Shown piece after piece: positions 42,842 to 51,686 of a stretch of DNA of 64,000 nt (its first letter is position 1; each line of letters begins with the position of its first letter). The position numbers were made by a program, and so were the translations under genes. A model generated the notes under the pieces. That model was not told the DNA's origin. It saw only the letters and a program-made list of their open reading frames with translations, and searched no databases. Where the stretch lies: contig JACKMZ010000001.1 of assembly GCA_024235135.1 (NCBI GenBank), positions 310,001 through 374,000 on the forward strand. Reading direction: 5' to 3'. The stretch comes from Gammaproteobacteria bacterium (GTDB taxonomy: Bacteria > Pseudomonadota > Gammaproteobacteria > Competibacterales > Competibacteraceae).

Positions 42842-44059
42842 ATGGAGATAGATCCGAATCTTACTCAAGTCGCCGTCTTGTTCGGTGGGAAAAGCACGGA
42901 ACACGAGGTGTCGGTCATTACCGGTCTGGAAATCGTTGGGGCGCTGGACGTTCGCAAGTATCAAGCGATTCCGGTGTATATCGCCCAGGACGGTAGCTGG
43001 TATGCCGGCTCTAGCGTGGGCGACAAGGCTTTCTACAGCCGTTTACCGGGTTCGCTCAAGGAGGGAATACCGGTAACCCTACTGCCCAACGGTCATGCCA
43101 AGGGACTGACCGTGTTGGACGAGACTGTGAGCCTGTCCGAACGCTTGGCGGGTAAGAAAACGCCGAAAACGCTGCCTATCGATGTGTTCCTCCCGGCGTT
43201 TCATGGTTCCTATGGCGAGGACGGCTGTATCCAGGGATTGTTCGAGATGGCCAATGTGGCTTATGTCGGTAGCGGGGTGTTGGCTTCCGCGCTCAGTATG
43301 AATAAATCCCAGTGCAAGCGTCTGCTACAGTCCCATGGCGTTCCCGTCCTACCTTGGTCCACCGTCGCGCGTAGCGTCTGGCAACAGGACCCGGTGGCGG
43401 CCCGCGAGGGGGTGTTGGCCACGCCGGGCACCGATCGCTTTCCTTTGTTCGTCAAACCCTGCAATTTGGGTTCTTCCATTGCCATTTCGGCTGCGGCCGA
43501 TGCCAATGCCTTGGATGCCGCGTTGGAACAGGTCTTTCGCTACGACGATGTGGCCATGGTGGAACCGCAGGTCGTCGCTATTACCGAACTGAACGTGAGT
43601 GTCGTGCGTGGCCAGGCATTGCGGGCTTCGGTCGTGGAGCGGCCGTTGTCGAAAACCGGCGTCTTGACGTATGCCGACAAATACGGTTCCAGCGGCAAGG
43701 CCAAGAAAGGCCAACGGCGGACGGGAAGTATCGCCGACGCCGAGCGGCGTATCGATCCCAAGGACGTGCCTGGAGCCGCCAAGGTTCAGGCCCAGGAACT
43801 GGCGTTGAAAGCCTTCCAGATCATTGGCTGTGCCGGTGTTGCGCGCATCGACTGTATTCTCGATCAGGCGACGGGTGAAGTGTTCCTCAACGAAATCAAC
43901 CCACTGCCCGGCTCGATGTCCTATTATCTGTGGGAAAATTCTTCGCCCCCTCTGACGTACACGGCGCTGCTTGGAGAAATCATCGAGGATGCCCTGCGCC
44001 GCAAGGCGACCCAGGATGCCTCACAACGCGATTCAGGGCTGCGCCTATTGTTTCCGTGA
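42842..44059 (+). CDS. ddl: Atypical D-alanine--D-alanine (or related) ligase, ATP-grasp
   Basis: A 405-residue ATP-grasp ligase, longer than DdlB (about 306) or DdlA (about 364). Present are FGGKSTEHEVS (14-24, with the Glu that binds the first D-Ala), FHGSYGEDGCIQG, FVKPCNLGSS and a YADKY motif (277-281) equivalent to the Tyr of the omega loop. After it comes a basic insertion (SSGKAKKGQRRTG). The metal-site end reads NEINPLPGSMSYYLWE (350-365) instead of the gammaproteobacterial NTSPGMTSHS form, pointing to a different Ddl lineage. Whether it makes D-Ala-D-Ala or another dipeptide or depsipeptide cannot be told by eye. It lies 40 bases after the MurF-like gene. Confidence 0.85.
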   Translation: MEIDPNLTQVAVLFGGKSTEHEVSVITGLEIVGALDVRKYQAIPVYIAQDGSWYAGSSVGDKAFYSRLPGSLKEGIPVTLLPNGHAKGLTVLDETVSLSERLAGKKTPKTLPIDVFLPAFHGSYGEDGCIQGLFEMANVAYVGSGVLASALSMNKSQCKRLLQSHGVPVLPWSTVARSVWQQDPVAAREGVLATPGTDRFPLFVKPCNLGSSIAISAAADANALDAALEQVFRYDDVAMVEPQVVAITELNVSVVRGQALRASVVERPLSKTGVLTYADKYGSSGKAKKGQRRTGSIADAERRIDPKDVPGAAKVQAQELALKAFQIIGCAGVARIDCILDQATGEVFLNEINPLPGSMSYYLWENSSPPLTYTALLGEIIEDALRRKATQDASQRDSGLRLLFP

Positions 44060-44130
44060 CCGCCGATTCGCCGCTTTCGTATACGGCCGGATTCCTCCAT
44101 CTAGAACCCATTCCAACTTGAGTTACCGCC

Positions 44131-44724
44131 ATGGATTTACTAGAGCGAGTCAAGCGGCATTTCGAGCACAGCATCGAAACCAAGCAGCGTGCGCTGCCGT
44201 GCGTGGGGCCGGAGATAGTCCGCGCCGCCCGTTGTCTTGCCCACAGCCTGTCCCATGAAGGCAAGGTTTTGATCTGTGGTAACGGGGGATCAGCGGCCGA
44301 CGCCCAGCATTTCGCAGCCGAACTAGTCAATCGTTTCGAGAAGGAACGCCCTGGCTTGGCCGCCGTGGCGTTGACCACGGATTCCTCGATCATCACTTCG
44401 ATCGCCAACGATTATGCCTATGATCGGGTGTTTGCCCGGCAGGTACTCGCCCTGGGGCGCGGCGGCGATGTCCTTCTGGCCATTTCCACCAGTGGCGAGT
44501 CGCCTAATGTCGTCAGCGCCATTCGCGCCGCACATGAGCATGGCATGCCGGTGATCGCCCTTAGCGGTCGGGAAGGCGGAACGGTCGCTACCCTGTTGGG
44601 GCCGCACGATGTGGAAATCCGCGTTCCGGGTACCTCGACTGCCCGAATCCAAGAGACCCATTTGTTGACCATTCACTGTCTGTGTGATCTGGTTGATCAA
44701 TTGCTGTTCGGCGAGGAGAGTTGA
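44131..44724 (+). CDS. gmhA: SIS-domain phosphoheptose isomerase GmhA / DnaA initiator-associating protein DiaA
   Basis: A 197-residue SIS protein. The phosphosugar loop is GNGGSAADAQHFAAELVNRF, and STSGESPNVVSAI is the second binding motif. By position (yraN ... dolP) it corresponds to diaA, while by sequence it is equally close to GmhA, the sedoheptulose-7-phosphate isomerase of LPS heptose synthesis; the catalytic-type residues Glu in AELVNRF and His in QETHLL favour an active isomerase. The symbol is therefore provisional. Its stop overlaps the dolP start by one base. Confidence 0.85.
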   Translation: MDLLERVKRHFEHSIETKQRALPCVGPEIVRAARCLAHSLSHEGKVLICGNGGSAADAQHFAAELVNRFEKERPGLAAVALTTDSSIITSIANDYAYDRVFARQVLALGRGGDVLLAISTSGESPNVVSAIRAAHEHGMPVIALSGREGGTVATLLGPHDVEIRVPGTSTARIQETHLLTIHCLCDLVDQLLFGEES

Positions 44725-45320
44725 TGATGGCGCGTTGTCTGGGGTGTTTATTGTTTGTCGTGCTGGTAGCCGGTAGCCTGAACGGATGCGTCGGTTTGTT
44801 GCTGGGGGGAGCGGCGGTCGGTGCGGCGTCTGTGGCGCACGATAGGCGTACGTCCGGCACGATTGTGGAGGACCAGACGATCGAGATGAAGGCTTACGAT
44901 GCCATACAGGGAGACCCGCAATTAAATGGACGCAGCCATATTAACGTCACCAGTTACAACAATGCGGTGTTACTCAGCGGTGAAGTCGCCACTCCCGACT
45001 TGAAACAGCGGGCCGGTGATTTGGTGGGCCAGATCGACAAGGTGAAATACGTGCACAACGAACTGTTTGTCGGTCCAGCCAGTTCTTTCTCCAGTCGCAG
45101 TGCGGATGTGGCACTGACGGCGGAGGTCAAGGCCGCTTTGCTGCAAGTGGATGGCATTCCGAATTTCGACCCGACACGGGTAAAAGTGGTGACCGAGCGA
45201 GCGGAAGTCTATTTGTTCGGTTTGGTCACGCCCGCCGAGGCGGAGGCCGTGACCAACACGGTGCGCGGTATCAACGGCGTGCAGAAGGTCGTCACGCTGT
45301 TCGAATACATCGAAACGTAA
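44724..45320 (+). CDS. dolP: Outer-membrane BON-domain lipoprotein DolP (YraP)
   Basis: A 198-residue lipoprotein with a signal peptide and lipobox ending in LNGC, then two BON domains (about residues 47-115 and 126-197), each with a central Gly-rich turn (LLSGEVATP, LFGLVTPAE). DolP supports outer-membrane integrity at division sites and BAM function. Two ATGs at 44724 and 44727 follow a GAGGAG site within the end of the upstream gene. It converges with sspB, with only 14 bases between the stops. Confidence 0.9.
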   Translation: MMARCLGCLLFVVLVAGSLNGCVGLLLGGAAVGAASVAHDRRTSGTIVEDQTIEMKAYDAIQGDPQLNGRSHINVTSYNNAVLLSGEVATPDLKQRAGDLVGQIDKVKYVHNELFVGPASSFSSRSADVALTAEVKAALLQVDGIPNFDPTRVKVVTERAEVYLFGLVTPAEAEAVTNTVRGINGVQKVVTLFEYIET

Positions 45321-45334
45321 GTGGTGTCAGCCTC

Positions 45335-45712
45335 TTACTTGACGATCTTGAGCGAAGGCTTTTTGCTCGGCGATGGGGTGGTCGGCGGGGGTTGTTCGCC
45401 CTCGGGCTCGTCGTTGAAGACCATGCCTTGGCCAGTCTCACGGGCGTAAATGGCCATGACAGCCGGAGGTGGAATGCGGACCGAGAACGGTGCTCCGCCG
45501 AAGCGGGCATTGAATTCGACCCAGTCGTTACCCAGTCGCAGACCCGCCACCGCTGAGGGGCTGATATTGAGGGCGATGCGCCCTTCCTGGACATACTGTG
45601 TGGGCGCCACGACTTCCGGCCATTCGGCGTTCACGAGTAGGTGGGTCGTTAACCCGTTGTCCGTGATCCATTCGTAAAGCGCGCGTATCAAGTAAGGCCG
45701 ATTGGATGTCAT
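45335..45712 (-). CDS. sspB: ClpXP adaptor protein SspB
   Basis: SspB delivers ssrA-tagged proteins to ClpXP. The 125-residue protein has the conserved RPYLIRALYEWITDNGLTTHLLV start, NISPSAVAGLRLGND, FNARFGG, MAIYARETGQGMVF, and a flexible tail ending in PSLKIVK, the ClpX-binding XB motif. In relatives sspA lies between petC and sspB; here 92 bases with a terminator separate petC and sspB and no sspA is present. Confidence 0.95.
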   Translation of the reverse strand: MTSNRPYLIRALYEWITDNGLTTHLLVNAEWPEVVAPTQYVQEGRIALNISPSAVAGLRLGNDWVEFNARFGGAPFSVRIPPPAVMAIYARETGQGMVFNDEPEGEQPPPTTPSPSKKPSLKIVK

Positions 45713-45754
45713 CTTGGGCGACGCCCCCTAGTTCTGGCTGAATCGCTCGTCTGT

Positions 45755-45795
45755 GAAAATACGCGTTGAGGAAACTTCCTGCTTCTTCAACGCGT
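45755..45795 (-). terminator. Rho-independent terminator after petC
   Basis: Arms ACGCGTTGA (45761-45769) and TCAACGCGT (45787-45795) form a nine-pair stem; on the minus strand it is followed by ATTTTC. It sits 10 bases after the petC stop and separates the bc1 operon from sspB. Confidence 0.7.
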
Positions 45796-45804
45796 GACGG
45801 TGCC

Positions 45805-46539
45805 TTAATGGACGTCCTTCCAGTATTCCTTTTTGAGCGGATAGAACACCGCGAAGCACAACACCAGATACAGCAACACCCAAATGCCGACGCGTTTGCG
45901 TTCGAGTTGAATGGGCTCGGCCACATAGGACAGGAAATTGACCAGATCAGCTGCGGCGCGATCGAACTCCGGTACCGTCATGGAGCCGGGTTGAACCAAT
46001 TCGAAGCCGGTAATGACTTGCCTGTTCGCGTCGTGTGGGTCGGTTTCGTAAATCGGTTTCTGCCAGCCTTGCAACTGCCATAACACGTGCGGCATGCCGA
46101 CACTCGGGAAGGCGGCATTGTTGACTCCCCAGGGACGGCTGTCGTCGAGGTAGAAGGTGCGCAGATAGGTGTAGAGATAATCGGTGCCGCGGGCGCGCGC
46201 GATCACGCTCAGATCCGGCGGCGCGGCGCCGAACCATTCTTTGGCCTGATTTGTGGGCATGGCGATCTTCATGGTATCGCCGATCTTGGTGCCCGCCGTC
46301 AAAATCAGGTTCTCTTGCACCAATTTCTCGGGCAGTCCCAGATCCCTGGCCAGCCGGTTATATCGCTCGAATTGCGCCGAATGGCAACCCATGCAGTAAT
46401 TGACAAAAAGTTTGGCGCCCCGCTGGAGTGAGTTTTTGTCGGTCACATCGATGGGGGCGTGATCCAGGTGGTAACCGCCTCCAGCCGCGTACGCCAAACA
46501 GGGCACGCTCAGAAACAGCGTCATCAATAACTTTTTCAT
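45805..46539 (-). CDS. petC: Ubiquinol-cytochrome c reductase, cytochrome c1 subunit
   Basis: Cytochrome c1 accepts electrons from the Rieske protein and passes them to soluble cytochrome c. The 244-residue protein has a signal peptide (MKKLLMTLFLSVPCLAYAAGG), haem c motif CMGCH at 49-53, the axial Met region in AMPTNQAKEWFGAAPPDLS and a C-terminal membrane anchor (VGIWVLLYLVLCFAVFYPL). It overlaps petB by four bases. Confidence 0.97.
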   Translation of the reverse strand: MKKLLMTLFLSVPCLAYAAGGGYHLDHAPIDVTDKNSLQRGAKLFVNYCMGCHSAQFERYNRLARDLGLPEKLVQENLILTAGTKIGDTMKIAMPTNQAKEWFGAAPPDLSVIARARGTDYLYTYLRTFYLDDSRPWGVNNAAFPSVGMPHVLWQLQGWQKPIYETDPHDANRQVITGFELVQPGSMTVPEFDRAAADLVNFLSYVAEPIQLERKRVGIWVLLYLVLCFAVFYPLKKEYWKDVH

Positions 46540-47852
46540 TGCGCTGACATCCTCGCTTTGTCCACTTCACCGAAGGGAACGGCGCTTTTAGCTTCGCCCG
46601 CCCCTTGGACAGTCACGGTTTGAAACGAAACCCGCTCCGGCACAGGCTTGGTTTTCTCGTTTCGGGTGTAGAACGGCATTCCCAGGAAAAAGGCGAAGTA
46701 AATGATACCGAAACACCGGGCGATGAAGGTCAGCGTGTCATTAGGCGGTTTGGCGCCCACGTATCCGAGCACGACGAAGGAGATGGCGAATAGCATCAGG
46801 GCGATTTTCCAGGTGACGCCGCGATAACGAATGGATTTCACCGGACAGCGATCGAGCCAGGGTAGGAAAAACAGCAGGACGATGGATAGACCCATGGCGA
46901 TTACGCCCGTCAACTTGTCGGGAATGGCGCGCAGGATGGCGTAGTAAGGGGTGAAATACCAGACCGGGGCGATGTGCTCCGGTGTCTTCAGAGGATTGGC
47001 CGGTTCGAAGTTGGGATGCTCCAGAAAATAGCCGCCGCCATCGGGCCAGTAAAACACCACGAACGCAAAGATAAACAGAAAGATGACGATACCCACCAAA
47101 TCCTTGACCGTGTAGTAGGGATGGAAGGGAATGCCATCCAACGGTTTGCCGTGTTCGTCCACATACTTTTTGATTTCGATGCCTTCCGGATTGTTCGAAC
47201 CCACATGATGCAGGGCGATGACATGGGCTACCACCAAACCCAGCAAAGCGATCGGAATGGCGACGACATGCAGCGCGAAGAATCGATTCAGCGTAACGTC
47301 GGATACGACGTAATCGCCGCGTATCCACAAAGTCAGATCATCGCCGATGCCAGGAATAGCCCCGAACAAGGAGATGATCACTTGGGCGCCCCAGTAGGAC
47401 ATCTGGCCCCAGGGCAACAGATACCCGAAGAAGGATTCCGCCATCAAGCTGAGGAAGATCAGCATGCCGATCAGCCACACCAGTTCCCGCGGTTTTTTGT
47501 ACGAACCGTACATCAGGCCCCGGAACATGTGCAGGTAGACCACGATAAAAAATGCCGAGGCGCCGGTGGAGTGCATGTAACGGATAAGCCAGCCCCAGTC
47601 GACATCCCGCATGATGTATTCCACCGAGGCAAAGGCTTCGGCGGCCGAAGGCTTGTAGTTCATGGTGAGCCACAGGCCCGTCACCAACTGATTGACCAGG
47701 ACAACCAGCGACAGCACACCGAAAATGAACATGAAGTTGAAGTTGGGGGGGGCGAAATACTCGCCCAAATGTTCGCGCCATAACTGGGTGAGCGGAAAAC
47801 GCTCGTCAATCCAGCCGCGCAAGCCTGTTGTACCTTGTGTATTGGCCATCAT
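46536..47852 (-). CDS. petB: Ubiquinol-cytochrome c reductase, cytochrome b subunit
   Basis: Cytochrome b holds the two b haems and both quinone sites of complex III. The 438-residue membrane protein has the haem-ligand pairs in MHSTGASAFFIVVYLHMFRG and FFALHVVAIPIALLGLVVAH, the PEWY-like quinol motif replaced in position by PVWYFTPYYAILRA, and the GYLLPWGQMSYWGAQV block. Two adjacent ATGs overlap the petA stop. The C-terminal cytoplasmic tail is long (about 50 residues). Confidence 0.97.
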   Translation of the reverse strand: MMANTQGTTGLRGWIDERFPLTQLWREHLGEYFAPPNFNFMFIFGVLSLVVLVNQLVTGLWLTMNYKPSAAEAFASVEYIMRDVDWGWLIRYMHSTGASAFFIVVYLHMFRGLMYGSYKKPRELVWLIGMLIFLSLMAESFFGYLLPWGQMSYWGAQVIISLFGAIPGIGDDLTLWIRGDYVVSDVTLNRFFALHVVAIPIALLGLVVAHVIALHHVGSNNPEGIEIKKYVDEHGKPLDGIPFHPYYTVKDLVGIVIFLFIFAFVVFYWPDGGGYFLEHPNFEPANPLKTPEHIAPVWYFTPYYAILRAIPDKLTGVIAMGLSIVLLFFLPWLDRCPVKSIRYRGVTWKIALMLFAISFVVLGYVGAKPPNDTLTFIARCFGIIYFAFFLGMPFYTRNEKTKPVPERVSFQTVTVQGAGEAKSAVPFGEVDKARMSAQ

Positions 47853-48445
47853 GCAGTCTCCGAATCAACACCGACGATCACACGCGTATCGCTGAGGAAC
47901 TTGTAGGGAGGAACCACCATGTTGAGGGGGGCTGGCACGCCTTGGAAGACCCGACCGGCTAAGTCAAACTTCGAGCCATGACAGGGGCAGAAAAATCCGC
48001 CTTTCCAACCCGGTCCCAGATCGGCGGGAGCGGGCTCCGGACGAAAGGTCGGCGAGCAGCCCAGGTGGGTGCAGATCCCAACCATGACCAGCAACTCGGG
48101 TTTGATCGACCGATGCTCGTTTTTCGCGTATTCCGGTTGTTGGGGTTCTTCGCTTTTGGGGTCGCGTAGCTCACCGTCGAGTTCCGGCAAGGTTTCCAGC
48201 ATGGCGGGGGTGCGGTTGACCAGCCATACGGGTTTGCCACGCCATTCGACGCGCATCAAGGCGCCGGGCTCCAATTGACTGAAATCGATTTCCACCGGAG
48301 CACCGGCAGCCTGGGCGCGCTCGCTGGGCGACCAGGATTTCAGGAAGGGGACGACGGCGAACGCGGTACCGACGCCGCCTACGACAACTGCTGTGTGGGT
48401 CAGGAAACGGCGCCTTTCAGGATTGACGCTATCTGCCGTACTCAT
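47849..48445 (-). CDS. petA: Ubiquinol-cytochrome c reductase, Rieske iron-sulfur subunit
   Basis: The 198-residue Rieske protein has a twin-arginine N-terminus (ERRRFLTHTAVVVGG), a retained membrane helix, and both cluster motifs: CTHLGC (Cys125, His127, Cys130) and CPCHGS (Cys153, Cys155, His156). It heads petA-petB-petC. The ribosome-binding site is AGGAGAG. A hairpin lies 30 bases upstream in the leader. Confidence 0.97.
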   Translation of the reverse strand: MSTADSVNPERRRFLTHTAVVVGGVGTAFAVVPFLKSWSPSERAQAAGAPVEIDFSQLEPGALMRVEWRGKPVWLVNRTPAMLETLPELDGELRDPKSEEPQQPEYAKNEHRSIKPELLVMVGICTHLGCSPTFRPEPAPADLGPGWKGGFFCPCHGSKFDLAGRVFQGVPAPLNMVVPPYKFLSDTRVIVGVDSETA

Positions 48446-48475
48446 TAACGCTCTCCTAAGAACAGTCGTGATGAG

Positions 48476-48507
48476 CCCGCTATGCGATAAATCGACATCG
48501 TAGCGGG
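48476..48507 (-). promoter_or_regulatory. Hairpin in the petA leader
   Basis: CCCGCTA (48476-48482) and TAGCGGG (48501-48507) form a seven-pair stem with some inner pairing (GAT/ATC). No T-run follows on the minus strand. It lies between the hisC stop and petA and could be a leader structure of petABC or part of a hisC terminator. Confidence 0.4.
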
Positions 48508-48612
48508 TACCATCTATATGATTTTATTGGGCATATTTAAGTCGATGATTTTCTTACAATACCCAGGGTTTGGTCAAGTGACATGTCCGTGGCCGTGGCG
48601 ACGGCATGGGAA

Positions 48613-49704
48613 TTATGGCCTTTCACGCAGGGCCTGAGCCAATGCGTTCAGAAAAGCCTGGTTTTCCTCCGGGGTTCCTACGGTGACCCGCAGGCAATCG
48701 TTCAGCAGGGCATGGGCTCGGCTGAGATCCTTGATCAACACGCCGGCTTCGCGCAGTGCGCCATGCACGCGTTTGGCCGAGCCCGGAGGGGTTCGGAACA
48801 GAATGAAATTCGCCTCGCTGGGATAGGCCGTGACGCCCGGCAGGGCATTTAAAGCTTTTCCCAGAAGTTCGCGGTCGCGACGAATGCAACGGGCCTGTTC
48901 GGCCAGCAGTGCGGTATGTTCGAGCGCGAATTCGGCACTGATTTGGGTGAGAACATTGATATTGTAGGGTAAGCGTAACTTTTCCAGTTCCGCCAGCCAA
49001 TCCGGGGCGCCTACCAGCAAGCCCAACCGGAGTCCAGCCAATCCCATTTTGGATACGGTGCGCATGACCAACAGATTGTCGTGGTTCGGTACGCTGTCCA
49101 GGAAACTGTGTTCCGCGAAGCTGAAATAGGCTTCATCGACCACGACCAAGCCCGGTGCGGCCGCGATGATCCGCTCGACCTCTTCGGGCGCGAATCGATT
49201 TCCCGTGGGATTGTTGGGGTAGGCCAAAAACACGACGGCGGGTTGTCGGTCCTCCAGGGTGGCGAGCAGGGCGGTCAGGTCCAGACTGAAATCATCGTCC
49301 CGTAGCGGTACGCCGGCGAAGCTCATGCCGGCGAAATCCGCGATCATCCGGTACATGACGAAGCTGGGCTCGGGCGCCAGCACCGTGCGACCTGGAGCGG
49401 CCAGGGCAAGAATGACAAGTTGTATCAATTCGTCAGAACCATTACCCAAAATCAGGGCTGCATCGTTGGGTATGGCCATCGCCTGTCGAAGCCTCGCCTT
49501 CAAAGGCGACGCCTGTGGGTCGGGATAACGGTTGAGCGGAGCCTCGCGCAATCTCGCCAGCCACTCATCGCGCAGAGCGTCCGGCCAGACGTAGGGATTT
49601 TCCATCGCGTCCAGCTTGATCAAACCACGGGCGTCCGGTACCGGGTAGGCTTGCAGCGCCCGGATTTCGGGCCTGATTAAATCGGCCGGTCGGATAGTGG
49701 CCAT
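48613..49704 (-). CDS. hisC: Histidinol-phosphate aminotransferase HisC
   Basis: HisC transaminates imidazole-acetol phosphate in histidine synthesis. The 363-residue fold-type I enzyme binds PLP through Lys219 (TVSKMGLAGLRLG), with Asn164 in AYPNNPTG and the Asp-x-Ala-Tyr motif VVDEAYFSF. It follows hisD with a three-base gap. Confidence 0.95.
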   Translation of the reverse strand: MATIRPADLIRPEIRALQAYPVPDARGLIKLDAMENPYVWPDALRDEWLARLREAPLNRYPDPQASPLKARLRQAMAIPNDAALILGNGSDELIQLVILALAAPGRTVLAPEPSFVMYRMIADFAGMSFAGVPLRDDDFSLDLTALLATLEDRQPAVVFLAYPNNPTGNRFAPEEVERIIAAAPGLVVVDEAYFSFAEHSFLDSVPNHDNLLVMRTVSKMGLAGLRLGLLVGAPDWLAELEKLRLPYNINVLTQISAEFALEHTALLAEQARCIRRDRELLGKALNALPGVTAYPSEANFILFRTPPGSAKRVHGALREAGVLIKDLSRAHALLNDCLRVTVGTPEENQAFLNALAQALRERP

Positions 49705-49707
49705 CGC

Positions 49708-51009
49708 TCAGCCCTTGTTGAGCCGGAATTCGGCGGAACGGGCATGGGCGGTCAGCCCCTCGCCGCGCGCCAATATCGAGGCCGTATGTCCCAATGTGGC
49801 GGCCCCCTGCGGCGAGCATTGAATCAGGCTGGATCGCTTCTGGAAATCGTAGACGCCCAGCGGCGAGGAAAAGCGTGCCGTGCGGGATGTGGGTAACACG
49901 TGATTGGGTCCTGCGCAATAATCGCCCAGTGCCTCGGCCGTGTGGCGTCCCAGGAAAATCGCCCCGGCATGTTTGAACAAGGGCAGCAGGGCCTGAGGAT
50001 CGGCGACCGATAATTCCAGGTGCTCGGGGGAGATGAAATTGCTTACCTGGGCGGCTTCCGCGAGATCGCGCACCAGGACGAAGGCGGCTCGATTCGTCAG
50101 CGACGCGGCGATGATGTTGCGCCGTTCCATGTCGTCCAACAGTCGGTCGATGCTGGCTTGCACCCGATCGAGGAAGGCGCCGTCGGGGCTGATCAGTATG
50201 GGCTGAGCGTCTTCGTCGTGCTCGGCCTGAGAGAATAGGTCCATGGCGATCCAGTCGGGATCGGTATGGCCGTCGCAGACGATCAGGATTTCCGAAGGGC
50301 CGGCGAGCATGTCGATGCCTACGGCGCCGAAGACCAAGCGTTTGGCGGTGGCGACATAGATATTACCGGGACCGACAATCTTGTCGACGCGAGGAATGGT
50401 CTTCGTGCCATAGGCCAGGGCGGCTATGGCTTGGGCTCCCCCGACGGCGAATGCTCGATCGACGCCGGCAATGGCGGCGGCGGACAGCACCAGTTCGTTC
50501 AGTTCGCCGGCGGGCGTGGGGACCGCCATCACCACCTGCGCGACACCGGCCACGCGCGCGGGGATGGCATTCATGAGCACCGAGGAAGGATAGGCGGCTT
50601 TGCCACCCGGTACATAAAGCCCCACACTGTCCAGCGGGGTGACCTGTTGCCCGAGCAAGGTACCGTCCGTCTCGGTGAAATGCCAGGACTGCAGCCGCTG
50701 TTGTTCCGCATAGGTTCGCAATCGGGAGGCGGCGGTTTCCAACGCGGCGCGCTGTTCGGAAGGAATTGTCCGCAAGGCCCGTTGCAGGCGGCTTGCCGGA
50801 ATTTCCAACTGAGCGGCGTCATCCACCGCCACCCGGTCGAAGCGGCGAGTGTATTCCAGCAGGGCTTCGTCCCCGCATTTGCGAACCTGATGGATGATGT
50901 CCTGGACCGTTTCCGTGACGCTGTCGGAAAGACCGTCCCAAGCGACGAGACTGTCCAGAAGACCCCAGAAATCGGCGTCTTGCGTGTTCAGGCGTCTGAT
51001 ATTGACCAT
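49708..51009 (-). CDS. hisD: Histidinol dehydrogenase HisD
   Basis: HisD oxidises histidinol to histidine in two NAD-dependent steps. The 433-residue protein has the GLYVPGGKAAYPSSVLMNAIPA motif, the signature IAALAYGTKTIPRVDKIVGPGN, and the zinc-site FSQAEHDEDAQPILIS and NHVLPTSRTARFSSPLGV blocks. Its start lies 22 bases inside hisG. Confidence 0.97.
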   Translation of the reverse strand: MVNIRRLNTQDADFWGLLDSLVAWDGLSDSVTETVQDIIHQVRKCGDEALLEYTRRFDRVAVDDAAQLEIPASRLQRALRTIPSEQRAALETAASRLRTYAEQQRLQSWHFTETDGTLLGQQVTPLDSVGLYVPGGKAAYPSSVLMNAIPARVAGVAQVVMAVPTPAGELNELVLSAAAIAGVDRAFAVGGAQAIAALAYGTKTIPRVDKIVGPGNIYVATAKRLVFGAVGIDMLAGPSEILIVCDGHTDPDWIAMDLFSQAEHDEDAQPILISPDGAFLDRVQASIDRLLDDMERRNIIAASLTNRAAFVLVRDLAEAAQVSNFISPEHLELSVADPQALLPLFKHAGAIFLGRHTAEALGDYCAGPNHVLPTSRTARFSSPLGVYDFQKRSSLIQCSPQGAATLGHTASILARGEGLTAHARSAEFRLNKG

Positions 51010-51683
51010 GATTGTTGGCTTGTCCTCTGCAATTGCGGCTGACCCTGCCGCGCGGCGACCACCTTACCCAAGCCGTGAACCAGTGCCTTGATAGGGGCGT
51101 GTTTCATTTTCATGGCGGCCCGATTGATGACCAGTCGGGCGCTGCTGTGAGCGAGCGGAGGTTCAATGGGTACCAGACCGTTGGCGCGCAAGGTATTGCC
51201 GGTATCCACGACATCGACGATGTAATCGGCCAATCCGACCAGCGGGGCCAACTCCATGGAGCCGTATAGTTTGATGATTTCCACCTGGCGACCCTGCGTG
51301 GCGAAATAACGCCGGGTTATATTCGCATATTTGGTCGCGATGCGCAGGCGGCCGTGTATTTTGTCCGCGTCGATCCGTTTGGCCAGCATGAGTCGACAAC
51401 GCGCGATATGCAGATCCAGCGGTTCGTACAACCCTTCGCCACCGTGTTCCAACAGCACATCCTTGCCGGCAACGCCGAGATCGGCGCCGCCGTATTGCAC
51501 ATACGTGGATACGTCGGAGGAACGCACGACGACGAGCCGGATTTCCCGATGGTTTGTGGGCAGAATCAACTGCCGACTGGTGTCCGGATCGATGCTGGGA
51601 TGGATGCCTGCAGCGGCCAGCAGTGGCAGGGTTTCATCAAGAATCCGCCCCTTCGCCAGGGCCAGGGTGAGGATCTGTGGCAT
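50988..51683 (-). CDS. hisG: ATP phosphoribosyltransferase HisG, short form
   Basis: HisG makes phosphoribosyl-ATP, the first step of histidine synthesis. At 231 residues it is the short form: ALAKGRILDETLPLL, VRSSDVSTYVQYGGADLGVAGKDVL and LVGLADYIVDVVDTGNTLRANGL are present, but the C-terminal ACT-like regulatory domain of long HisG is not. Short HisG works only with HisZ, so a hisZ gene should exist elsewhere. It overlaps hisD by 22 bases and lies 3 bases after murA. Confidence 0.96.
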   Translation of the reverse strand: MPQILTLALAKGRILDETLPLLAAAGIHPSIDPDTSRQLILPTNHREIRLVVVRSSDVSTYVQYGGADLGVAGKDVLLEHGGEGLYEPLDLHIARCRLMLAKRIDADKIHGRLRIATKYANITRRYFATQGRQVEIIKLYGSMELAPLVGLADYIVDVVDTGNTLRANGLVPIEPPLAHSSARLVINRAAMKMKHAPIKALVHGLGKVVAARQGQPQLQRTSQQSWSISDA

Positions 51684-51686
51684 GAC

